A stretch of 6,061 nucleotides of DNA. Source: an uncultured bacterium. Its GTDB lineage: Bacteria; Bacteroidota; Bacteroidia; Bacteroidales; Paludibacteraceae. A program made the translations under genes and the position numbers. The stretch lies in NCBI GenBank assembly GCA_947074225.1, contig CAMTOX010000129.1, forward strand, positions 1 to 6,061, given 5' to 3'. The notes below the pieces were generated by a model. The model did no database searches, was not told the DNA's origin, and saw only the letters and a program-made list of their open reading frames with translations. Positions 1 to 5,999 of this stretch are shown here, in pieces (position 1 is the first letter of the stretch; each line of letters begins with the position of its first letter).

Positions 1-51
1 ATACGAGTTTTCTGAATGTGACTGGAGTTCAGACGTGTGCTCTTCCGATCT
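1..51 (+). other. Untrimmed Illumina P7/i7 adapter (artefact)
   Basis: Bases 18-51 match the full 34-base TruSeq read-2 adapter that begins GTGACTGGAGTTC and ends GCTCTTCCGATCT. Bases 1-9 read ATACGAGTT, the end of the P7 flow-cell sequence (ATACGAGAT) with one mismatch at base 8. The eight bases between, TTCTGAAT (10-17), have the length and place of an i7 index; their reverse complement ATTCAGAA is, from memory, the TruSeq HT index D705. The whole arrangement P7 end - index - adapter is what read-through of a short insert leaves at a contig end. This stretch should be masked; genomic sequence starts at about base 52. Confidence 0.97.
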
Positions 52-225
52 TCTGCAACTGGTATTACAGTATCTTCACTTTCATATTTTGGTTCTACTG
101 TTAATGCTACTTATACAGGTTCTTATACTATTACAAATGCTACTAACGCTTCAGTTACAAAAGCTGTAGCTGCTTTCTCTGCTCCTAAAATGGAAAGAAA
201 AGCTAAAGTTAGCATCATTAAATAA
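52..225 (+). CDS. 3' end of an unrecognised protein gene (truncated by contig end)
   Basis: An open frame runs from the adapter junction to a TAA at 223-225 and gives 57 genuine C-terminal residues. An apparent GTG start at 37 lies inside the adapter, so the residues encoded before base 52 are not real and the true start is lost. The fragment is rich in Thr, Ser, Ala, Val and Tyr (for example TYTGSYTITNATNASVTKA) and ends in a basic tail (KMERKAKVSIIK). Such alternating small and beta-branched residues suggest an extracellular or surface beta-rich protein, but this is only inference. Codons are strongly skewed to GCT, ACT, TCT and ACA, which can accompany high expression. It is followed after 24 bases by a strong terminator, which supports it as a real transcribed gene. 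I do not recognise a family. Confidence 0.6.
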   Translation, partial: SATGITVSSLSYFGSTVNATYTGSYTITNATNASVTKAVAAFSAPKMERKAKVSIIK

Positions 226-249
226 GAATATATAGTATTCTAAACTATA

Positions 250-292
250 AGAGAGCCTCCTTAAATTACTTAAGGAGGCTCTCTCTTTTTTA
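250..292 (+). terminator. Strong intrinsic terminator of the upstream plus-strand gene
   Basis: Bases 250-264 (agagagcctccttaa) and 270-284 form a perfect 15-bp stem with a 5-base loop (attac, 265-269). After one C at 285 come six T at 286-291. The position, 24 bases after the stop codon at 225, fits termination of that gene. On the other strand the stem is not followed by a T run, so it is not an obvious terminator for birA, which approaches from the right. Confidence 0.93.
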
Positions 293-500
293 TTCTTATA
301 AATGACTAATTGCGTTATTCTAAATCCTTATATAATTAATTCGCAGCTATAAGTATTATCATGACATTAAAGTTTACTTATGTAATTCCTCTTTAGTAGT
401 ATACAAGGGTAGTATTGTTATTGTGACGAAGTATTTAAGAAAGCCTATTGACGTATTCTTTGATTTATTATAGCAAGAATCAAAACGATACCATTACTAA

Positions 501-1238
501 TTAAGGTTTAAACTGTATTTCTTTAAAGGCATAGAAGGTTTGTTCTCCATGTTCATCTTCTAGAAGTATTGGACCCAAAGGGTGAATATCTACAATTTTA
601 GCCTTAATCTCTTTGCCATTGGGTAGTAGAAATGGGTGAAAACCCTTTGCTCGGTAGAGTTTCTGCAGATATCTCTGGCGGAGTTCTTCTATATTATTCT
701 TAGAGAGCACTTGATAACGTTCTAGAATCTTTTCGCATAGTTCTTGGAGCAAGAGCTCCCGATTCGCAGTGTTACCGGTAATCTGTTTCAAAGAGATAGG
801 ATTCGGGAGTGCATGGCTGAAGAGTACCTGGTTCACATTAAGGCCTATTCCAATGACGCTTTTAGATATCTCTGCACCACAAATGCTCTGTTCAATAAGG
901 ATTCCAGCAAGTTTCTTATCACCAACGTATATGTCGTTGGGCCATTTAATGGTTACTTCAGAATCTATATAAGATTCAATCACATCTATAATAGCAAGCG
1001 AGACAAACTGAGAAATGAGAAACTGATCGGCTGGGTTTATTTTCTTAGGCTCCAATAAGAGACTGAACAGAAGGTTCTCTCCGGCATTCGATTCCCATAC
1101 GTTAGTGCTCTGTCCACGCCCGCAAGTTTGATATTCTGTTGCAATACAAAGTCCATGATGCATCAACGATTTGGGTTGTTGGAACATCTGTTTATTGGTA
1201 GAGTCTACACGCTCCAAAGTGATAATATGTGCTTTCAT
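501..1238 (-). CDS. birA: Biotin--[acetyl-CoA-carboxylase] ligase, monofunctional
   Basis: Activates biotin with ATP to biotinyl-AMP and attaches it to the lysine of biotin carrier proteins such as acetyl-CoA carboxylase BCCP; cytoplasmic. From the ATG at 1238 the protein has 245 residues. Visible motifs are the S13-T14-N15 substrate loop, G40-R41-G42 followed by W48 of the biotin/adenylate loop, KWPNDI (98-103), KLAGILIE (109-116) and GIGLNVN (130-136), then a small SH3-like C-terminal domain (about 197-245). There is no N-terminal helix-turn-helix, so it is a group I enzyme that does not repress biotin genes directly. The frame stays open upstream to a TTG at 1271 inside dacB, but the ATG gives the family's usual start and lies 10 bases beyond the dacB stop, which suggests co-transcription. 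Within the adenylate loop the residues after GRG are Q-S-T-N, whereas E. coli has R-R-G-R. Confidence 0.96.
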   Translation of the reverse strand: MKAHIITLERVDSTNKQMFQQPKSLMHHGLCIATEYQTCGRGQSTNVWESNAGENLLFSLLLEPKKINPADQFLISQFVSLAIIDVIESYIDSEVTIKWPNDIYVGDKKLAGILIEQSICGAEISKSVIGIGLNVNQVLFSHALPNPISLKQITGNTANRELLLQELCEKILERYQVLSKNNIEELRQRYLQKLYRAKGFHPFLLPNGKEIKAKIVDIHPLGPILLEDEHGEQTFYAFKEIQFKP

Positions 1239-1248
1239 GCTCCAAGAT

Positions 1249-2643
1249 TTAGTTATATCCGGCTGCTTCAAGCAACCATTGGCGTATTTGAGCTCTTACA
1301 TCTTTGCGCGCTCCTACCCAATTATTCACCATGATGGTGAAAGCATACTCTTTATCATTGTCTAAGATGTAACCACTATAGCACTGCACTCCGGTAATGC
1401 TGCCGCTTTTCATCCATACTTTACCCTCTAAAGGTGTTTTAGCCATGAACCCTGCAACGGTACCCTCTTTCCCTGCGCGAGGCAGAGAGGCTATGAAAAC
1501 CTCTTTACTTGGACTTTTTTGGTACATATAGGCAAGTATTTCGTTCAAGGTTTTTGCCGAGAATGCATTTTGTGGCGATAGTCCTGAGCCATCTTTTAAA
1601 AAAAGACTCGACACGTCTATTCCCTTGCTAAACCAATATTGTTTTATTACCTCTATTGCTTTGGCATTACTTGCTTGTCCATATTTGGTAAGTGCTATGC
1701 TTTTGAAAAGATGTTCTGCATAGAGGTTATTACTGCGGAAATTAGTCAGTTTAATGATTTCGCGCAACTTTGGCGATTCGTGTATCAATATGGTATTCCG
1801 AGGGTTGCTGCTATTGAAACGCTCCTTACACTCTCCATTAACTGTAATACCCACCTCCTTTAATGCGCTATCCAGACGTTGTGCCACCAACATTGGAGGG
1901 TTTGGAATATCGCCACGAAGTGTGTATAGCTCTCTGTTTGCAGGGATACCGCCCAGCACAATGCGCTTATTATCGTAAGGCATACCGTAGATGTAGCCAC
2001 TGTCGGCGGCAATTTTGAGCGTAGTGAGTTGGTTGTCGATATGTAGTCCGGCAATTTGTGGCGACACTGAAACCAGTTGCGGCGTAGTGCCAGAGGCACC
2101 GCTCTTAAAGGTTAAGCGTAGAGAGTTGTCGAAGATGGAGAGCCCGAAGGTCCCTGCAGCATAGTAGTTGCCCATATCTTCCCAGCTCCAATGAATAGGG
2201 ATGGGTTCTTTATCAAAGCAGGAGGCATCGGGGATGATATCGCCTTGAATGGCACGAATGCCCATGCCGCGAAGCTCGCGCGCCCACTGTTTTATCACTC
2301 CAGGGTTGCCCAAATAGTAGGAACCCAAGGTAGGGTCGCCACCACCACGAATGTATAGGTTGCCATGAAGCACACCATCGGTAATGGTGCCATCGTGTTC
2401 TATAGTGGTTTTGTAGGTGTAATCAGGACCTAGAAGCTCTAGGGCTGTGGCAGTGCTAATAACTTTGGTTATAGAGGCAGGAGTAGCACACTGGCTGCTA
2501 TTGCGGTCCATTATGATTTTACCACTCTTTAAGTCTACTACTTGTAAACTAATGGTAGAGGGGTCGAGGTTGAGTTGAGCGAATATATTGCAGTGAAAAA
2601 GTACACTGAATATGAATAAAATAAGAAGCCTGTTAGAGCGCAT
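1249..2643 (-). CDS. dacB: D-alanyl-D-alanine carboxypeptidase/endopeptidase, PBP4 type (peptidase S13)
   Basis: A periplasmic penicillin-binding protein that removes the terminal D-Ala of peptidoglycan stem peptides and cleaves cross-bridges. With the ATG at 2643 it has 464 residues, normal for the family; a TTG two codons earlier (2649) is less likely. Residues 1-22 form a signal peptide (basic MRSNR, hydrophobic core, probable cut after IFA22). The three active-site motifs are all present: S57-I-T-K60 (SxxK, nucleophile Ser57), S304-N-N306 (SxN) and K412-S-G414 (KTG-like). The DGSGLS signature is at 351-356, and the long insert between the first two motifs (about 75-290, with RGGGDPTL near 99-106) is typical of S13 enzymes. 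It lies 40 bases after the PAP2-like gene and 10 bases before birA, all on the same strand. No lipobox is seen, so it is probably soluble or loosely membrane-bound. Confidence 0.96.
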   Translation of the reverse strand: MRSNRLLILFIFSVLFHCNIFAQLNLDPSTISLQVVDLKSGKIIMDRNSSQCATPASITKVISTATALELLGPDYTYKTTIEHDGTITDGVLHGNLYIRGGGDPTLGSYYLGNPGVIKQWARELRGMGIRAIQGDIIPDASCFDKEPIPIHWSWEDMGNYYAAGTFGLSIFDNSLRLTFKSGASGTTPQLVSVSPQIAGLHIDNQLTTLKIAADSGYIYGMPYDNKRIVLGGIPANRELYTLRGDIPNPPMLVAQRLDSALKEVGITVNGECKERFNSSNPRNTILIHESPKLREIIKLTNFRSNNLYAEHLFKSIALTKYGQASNAKAIEVIKQYWFSKGIDVSSLFLKDGSGLSPQNAFSAKTLNEILAYMYQKSPSKEVFIASLPRAGKEGTVAGFMAKTPLEGKVWMKSGSITGVQCYSGYILDNDKEYAFTIMVNNWVGARKDVRAQIRQWLLEAAGYN

Positions 2644-2683
2644 AGTCAATAACGAAAATCAAAAATTGGTCAATAAAAAATAG

Positions 2684-3301
2684 TTACCCTATATTGTAAA
2701 GGAAAAAATAGGGGGTGAAAACACAGATGAAGCCTAAGCAATATCCGCAAATTACCTGTCCTAACGTATGAGCTTTGAGGTATAAGCGTGAGAATGCCAA
2801 AAGCAAAGATACCAAGATAGAAGCACAAATAACTCCTACCGGATTAATTTGGAATACTATGCTGCATGCAAAAATACCTGCGGTAAGTCCGCCAATACCA
2901 GCCATATGAGCACTAATTTTCCAGAAGAAATTGATTACGAATATCAGGATGAGCGATGCTGTAGCACCCGAAAGGAGTATAGCAACCCAGAATCCTAATC
3001 CTTGTTGGAGAACAAAATATATGGCTACACAATACGAAACCATAGAGACTAGGTATGGCACTGTGCGTTGTTCGCGGTGAGAGATGAATCCATCGGATAT
3101 TTTACCACTTACCATACCCAATAGCACCACAATGGCAGGAATAACTCCGGTAAAGAGAAATACCCCGCCATAAATAACCATTTTCTGCGATAGGGTGAAA
3201 TTATCTTGGTAAGCATTGGTATGCATAATTAAAATAATTCCATACAAAGGTATGAAAATGGGTTGGAATATAATGGATATAATTTTGGCAAAAAGTTTCA
3301 T
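2684..3301 (-). CDS. PAP2-superfamily-like integral membrane protein
   Basis: A 205-residue hydrophobic protein with about six or seven membrane segments (roughly 8-26, 43-63, 84-100, 104-125, 135-152, 156-171, 184-203). Three blocks recall the PAP2 phosphatase signature: HREQRTVP (75-82) in place of the usual Kx6RP, KISAHM (128-133) in place of PSGH, and SRLYLKAHTLGQV (171-183) in place of SRx5Hx3D. Ser130, His132, Arg172 and His178 match key positions, while the Asp partnering the last His is Gln182 and the first block lacks its usual Lys. Family members dephosphorylate phosphatidic acid, undecaprenyl pyrophosphate or lipid A. With dacB downstream an envelope role is plausible, but the altered residues leave activity and substrate open. 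The ATG at 3301 directly follows an A/T-rich leader and gives a basic N-terminus (MKLFAK), supporting this start. Confidence 0.8.
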   Translation of the reverse strand: MKLFAKIISIIFQPIFIPLYGIILIMHTNAYQDNFTLSQKMVIYGGVFLFTGVIPAIVVLLGMVSGKISDGFISHREQRTVPYLVSMVSYCVAIYFVLQQGLGFWVAILLSGATASLILIFVINFFWKISAHMAGIGGLTAGIFACSIVFQINPVGVICASILVSLLLAFSRLYLKAHTLGQVICGYCLGFICVFTPYFFLYNIG

Positions 3302-3371
3302 AATAATTAATTAAATCTCCGAATGAATAATTTATTACTTCTCAAAACATAGTGAAGTAATGGGGGTACAA

Positions 3372-4823
3372 TCAAATTCTTTTCTTGCGCAACCGTGCCA
3401 CAGGAATATTCAATTGTTCACGGTATTTTGCTACGGTGCGTCGTGCAATGATGTAACCCTTCTCTTTCAAGATGTCGGTCAAGGCATCATCGGCAATAGG
3501 TTGAGCTTTATCTTCTTCTTGAATCACCTGCACAATAATTTGTTTAATCTCCTTATTTGAGACCTCTTCTCCTTGATTTGTCATCATGGTTTCCGAGAAG
3601 AAATATTTTAAAGGGAACACTCCAAATTCTGTTTGCACATATTTACTATTGCTCACTCTGGATATGGTAGAGATGTCAAATCCTACTTTATCGGCAATAT
3701 CTCTTAAACGCATGGGCCTCAATTGCGAATCGTCGCCACTTAAGAAGAAGTTATATTGTTCGCACAATATAGCGTTCATTGTTTTCATAAGTGTGGCATT
3801 GCGCTGTTTAATGGCATCAATGAACCATCGTGCAGCATCAATTTTCTGTTTAGCAAAGAGAATAGCATCTTTCATTTCGCGACTCTGGTTGGTTTTATTA
3901 CCCATAAAATCCTGCACCATGTTGCTATAGTTTTGGCTCACGCGTAATTCGGGAATGTTACTATTGTTAAGTGTTATGGTAAGTTTACCATTATCGTTTT
4001 CCACCACAAAGTCTGGAGTGATTCGTTCCATGAGCGATTCAGATCCGTTAGCGAATGCATTCCCCGGTTTCGGGTTGAGCTTTAATATTTCGGCAATAGC
4101 CAGTTTGAGTTCTGTCTCCTCCACGCCAATACGACGTCCAATAACATCGAACTGTTTTTTGGAGAATTGGTCAAAGAATGATGTTATAATGCGTTTAGCA
4201 TGTTCAATAGAGTTTGTACTCTTTTTTCTATCGAGTTGTAACATTAAGCACTCTTGAAGGCTACGTGCTCCCACGCCAGCCGGTTCCAGATCTTGTACAA
4301 TTTCCAATGCTTTATACATATCTGAGTCGGGAACAGTTATGCCCACTTGAAATGCTAAGTCGTCGACCATCATTTCAATACTTCTGCGCAAATAACCATC
4401 CTCGTCAATATTTCCCACTAAGTATTCGGCCAAATGGCGTATGGTACTATTGGTGGTACTAAGCTCTAATTGAGCAAGTAAATGTTCATGAAAAGAGATA
4501 CCTGCCGAGAAAGGTACTGAGTCGGGCTGCTCATCGGGCGAATAGTTGTTAATATTCAATCGATAATCGGGTATGTCGTCGTCAATAGCATATTCTTCAA
4601 GGTCCACTTTCTCGTCGCCTCTATCTTCCTCACTATTGGAGTATTCGTCGTTATTCTCCTCTTCCTCCTTATCACGACCCTCCTCTAAAGCGGGATTTGC
4701 TTCCATCTCCTCGCGTATACGCTCTTCCATTTCAATAGCCGGATACTCAAGCATCTTTATCACCTGAATTTGTAAAGGCGATAACTTCTGTTGCAGCTTG
4801 ACATTCAGTTCTTGTCTAATCAT
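3372..4823 (-). CDS. rpoN: RNA polymerase sigma-54 factor
   Basis: Directs core RNA polymerase to -24/-12 promoters and needs an AAA+ enhancer-binding protein to open them. The 483-residue protein has the full domain order. Region I (about 1-48) is Gln/Leu-rich with LQQKLSPLQIQVIKMLE, the part that contacts activators. A very acidic region II follows (about 48-88, runs of Glu and Asp). The core-binding domain spans about 105-300, with ENPAL-type and NIDEDGYL (138-145) motifs. A helix-turn-helix lies near 371-395 (LRDIADKVGFDISTISRV), and the RpoN box ARRTVAKYRE (460-469) that reads the -24 element is perfect. The start ATG at 4823 gives the canonical MIRQELN beginning. No activator gene is seen in the window. 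It is the first gene of a same-strand series ending with birA; the gap to the next gene is 70 bases. Confidence 0.98.
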   Translation of the reverse strand: MIRQELNVKLQQKLSPLQIQVIKMLEYPAIEMEERIREEMEANPALEEGRDKEEEENNDEYSNSEEDRGDEKVDLEEYAIDDDIPDYRLNINNYSPDEQPDSVPFSAGISFHEHLLAQLELSTTNSTIRHLAEYLVGNIDEDGYLRRSIEMMVDDLAFQVGITVPDSDMYKALEIVQDLEPAGVGARSLQECLMLQLDRKKSTNSIEHAKRIITSFFDQFSKKQFDVIGRRIGVEETELKLAIAEILKLNPKPGNAFANGSESLMERITPDFVVENDNGKLTITLNNSNIPELRVSQNYSNMVQDFMGNKTNQSREMKDAILFAKQKIDAARWFIDAIKQRNATLMKTMNAILCEQYNFFLSGDDSQLRPMRLRDIADKVGFDISTISRVSNSKYVQTEFGVFPLKYFFSETMMTNQGEEVSNKEIKQIIVQVIQEEDKAQPIADDALTDILKEKGYIIARRTVAKYREQLNIPVARLRKKRI

Positions 4824-4848
4824 AGAAAGATTTACTATTTTAGGTTTA

Positions 4849-4856
4849 CAAATATA
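4849..4856 (-). promoter_or_regulatory. Bacteroidota-type -7 promoter element for rpoN
   Basis: The minus strand reads TATATTTG here, an exact match to the TAnnTTTG -7 element used by the Bacteroidota primary sigma factor. It would place the transcript start near 4843, about 20 bases before the rpoN ATG. A matching -33 TTTG is not clear: the only TTG nearby (minus strand, 4873-4871) is 14 bases away, closer than the usual 17-23. It is the only exact TAnnTTTG I found on the minus strand in the intergenic DNA of this window, and none stands in front of the three downstream genes, which supports a single transcript from rpoN to birA. Confidence 0.55.
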
Positions 4857-5002
4857 GATGTTTTATGTGACAATCTCTACTTTATGTTTAATTTAACTTT
4901 TTCTGACAGGTCTAAAAACGTAAATCTATAACAGAAAGTTTTGGTTCTCTAAATTACACTTCTCACCTATTCATATGGCTTCTTTGGTTAATTAATTTGC
5001 TA

Positions 5003-5037
5003 TCAGTTAGTTATGATAGTGTTTTTTACAATAAAAA
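5003..5037 (+). repeat. Duplicated module, copy 1
   Basis: Two blocks form this copy: TCAGTTAGTT followed by ATGATAGTGT (5003-5022), and TTTACAATAAAAA (5025-5037). Both blocks recur in the same order and orientation at 5071-5116, with 17 of 20 and 12 of 13 bases identical. The copies differ mainly in the spacer between the blocks (2 against 13 bases). In each case ATATGA follows about ten or fewer bases beyond the second block. Such a divergent direct duplication could be a doubled regulatory site or the trace of an old tandem duplication. Confidence 0.6.
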
Positions 5038-5049
5038 TAAAATAACAAT

Positions 5050-5124
5050 ATGAATAAAATAAAAAGTAGGTCAGTTAGTTCAAATAGTGTGCCATTCTAT
5101 ATGTTTACGATAAAAAAGATATGA
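5050..5124 (+). CDS. Possible 24-codon mini-ORF, unproven
   Basis: ATG at 5050 to TGA at 5122-5124 encodes a short basic, Ser-rich peptide that starts MNKIKSRSVSS. Its TGA overlaps an ATG (ATGA, 5121-5124) that opens a second frame of equal length. The ATG sits a short distance after copy 1 of the duplicated module, on an A-rich leader of the kind Bacteroidota often have before start codons. Length, composition and A/T-rich setting make chance occurrence likely, and I know no family for it. Confidence 0.12.
   Translation: MNKIKSRSVSSNSVPFYMFTIKKI
5071..5116 (+). repeat. Duplicated module, copy 2
   Basis: Second copy of the two-block module: TCAGTTAGTT followed by CAAATAGTGT (5071-5090), and TTTACGATAAAAA (5104-5116). 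The first blocks of the copies begin 68 bases apart. The copy runs directly into the palindrome at 5117-5139. Confidence 0.6.
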
Positions 5125-5139
5125 AAAATTTTCATATCT
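5117..5139. promoter_or_regulatory. 23-bp A/T-rich palindrome, possible operator
   Basis: AGATATGAAAA (5117-5127) and its exact reverse complement TTTTCATATCT (5129-5139) flank a single central A. An 11-bp perfect half-site on each side is typical of sites bound by homodimeric regulators; as RNA it could also form a short hairpin. It lies about 260 bp upstream of rpoN on one side and far from the gene at 6000 on the other, so the regulated gene, if any, is unclear. Confidence 0.4.
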
Positions 5140-5195
5140 CTCACTCTATGTACTCTCTTTTGTATTCCCTCTCTTATGCTTCATCTTGCCTATAA
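5121..5195 (+). CDS. Possible second 24-codon mini-ORF, unproven
   Basis: ATG at 5121 overlaps the TGA of the preceding mini-ORF as ATGA and the frame ends at TAA 5193-5195. The peptide starts MKNFHISHSMYS and is rich in Ser, Tyr and Leu. Its first codons lie inside the 23-bp palindrome, which is the more likely explanation of the sequence. I see nothing that proves translation. Confidence 0.1.
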   Translation: MKNFHISHSMYSLLYSLSYASSCL

Positions 5196-5201
5196 ATAGG
5201 G

Positions 5202-5276
5202 ACCTTGCTCGCACCAAAGTCGCACCTCGCTCGCTCTATGGCTCCGAACGAGGTGCGAGCGAGGTACGACTTTGGT
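5202..5276. repeat. Inverted array of six 11-bp G/C-rich units; 22-bp hairpin
   Basis: On the minus strand three consecutive 11-mers read GCGAGCGAGGT (5234-5224), GCGACTTTGGT (5223-5213) and GCGAGCAAGGT (5212-5202). After a 9-base spacer (5235-5243) the plus strand has CCGAACGAGGT (5244-5254), GCGAGCGAGGT (5255-5265) and ACGACTTTGGT (5266-5276). All end in GGT and share the core CGANC. As a result 5213-5234 and 5255-5276 are inverted repeats of 22 bases with one mismatch (C5223 against A5266) around a 20-base loop. There is no T run after it on either strand, so it is not a standard intrinsic terminator. The G/C-rich block stands out sharply from its A/T-rich surroundings. A REP-like or minisatellite-like palindromic element, or a structured RNA, are the likeliest readings. 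Confidence 0.85.
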
Positions 5277-5999
5277 AGCTCTAAAATAGATATTTCTTAT
5301 CGGGTAAATACATTTTTTATGAAGATTGAGCTAATCTATTCTGACAGTATGTGTTGTGTAAAGAAATTGAAATAGTTTAATGTATGCCATCAAGAATCTT
5401 TCTGAAATCTCGAAAAGAAGCTCTTTTACTCATTATGTATTAAATATAATAAGTTTATATTTATATATTTTAATAATCAAACCAACAAATTCAATGCTTT
5501 CTATAACTATAAATCCATGTGTTTCAACTGAAATAACATCTAAATATCTAATGGCAAATGAGTGGTTATTAAAATCAATTTTGAGTTTCTCTACAGTCTG
5601 TTCTTACTAAGTACCTCTTTTTATTCACTATTTTCTTGGTTAATAATGCCTTAATGCATGGCTAATTTAGGTTTCACAATTAATTAGCAATACAGCCTAT
5701 TATTTAATAACTATAAACTCATGGTTTTAATTTCTTACTCATAAATTATTCCCAAGAATGGGTTGTTTCAACTCTTATTGTAACTATTTCTGATAACAAA
5801 ATAGGTCTAAATAGTATTTAAAGTTGAAAATGGTTTAATTTTTGATTATCCATCATGTGAGTTCTAACTATTATTCCATAGTTTCCCCTTCTTTCTATGT
5901 AACTTTTTAGAACTCCTCTTAACACTGTAGACTAGTTTATATGTTGCTTTGAAAGAGCATCTTCATATATTTTCGTTAACCCATAATACTAGAAGAATT

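Larger units (their letters stand above)
4857..5999. other. Long A/T-rich intergenic region with repeats, no convincing gene
   Basis: Over 1.1 kb separate rpoN from the gene that starts at 6000, and both point away from this gap. Its left half carries a duplicated module, a palindrome and a G/C-rich inverted array, annotated separately. From 5277 to 5999 I see only A/T-rich DNA. The longest frame there (5380-5610, plus strand, 76 codons) has no family resemblance or initiation signal; a 56-codon stretch on the opposite strand (about 5436-5603) is also open but lacks an ATG. No tRNA, rRNA or riboswitch fold is recognisable. The region could be divergent regulatory DNA, or the decayed remains of lost genes. 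Confidence 0.6.

Noticed and set aside
455..480. Possible terminator hairpin after birA (ATTCTT / AAGAAT)
   Set aside because: Only 6 bp with a 14-base loop and no following T run on the minus strand.
744..1058. 104-codon plus-strand frame
   Set aside because: It lies wholly antisense to birA, whose motifs are unmistakable; composition and sequence look like a shadow frame.
1239..1271. Upstream TTG start for birA
   Set aside because: It would overlap dacB and add 11 residues not typical of the family; the ATG at 1238 gives a standard N-terminus.
1663..1674. TTGGCA...TTGC resembling a sigma-54 -24/-12 promoter
   Set aside because: GG and GC are separated by 8 bases instead of the required 10, and it lies inside dacB coding sequence.
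1860..2099. 79-codon minus-strand frame
   Set aside because: Alternative frame inside dacB with no start signal or recognisable domain.
3586..3930. 114-codon plus-strand frame
   Set aside because: Antisense to the conserved C-terminal half of rpoN; no family resemblance.
4573..4767. Serine-rich plus-strand frame of 64 codons
   Set aside because: It is the antisense reading of the Glu/Asp-rich region of rpoN, which naturally yields Ser-rich translation.
5202..5276. Interpretation of the G/C-rich hairpin as an intrinsic terminator or CRISPR repeat
   Set aside because: No T run on either side, and units are adjacent 11-mers in inverted orientation without spacers.
5436..5603. 56-codon open stretch on the minus strand
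   Set aside because: Its translation looks somewhat protein-like, but it is bounded by stops on both sides and has no ATG; too short to call a pseudogene.
5380..5610. 76-codon plus-strand frame in the long gap
   Set aside because: A/T-rich composition, no initiation context, no domain, no operon partner; likely chance. It would need conservation in relatives to be accepted.
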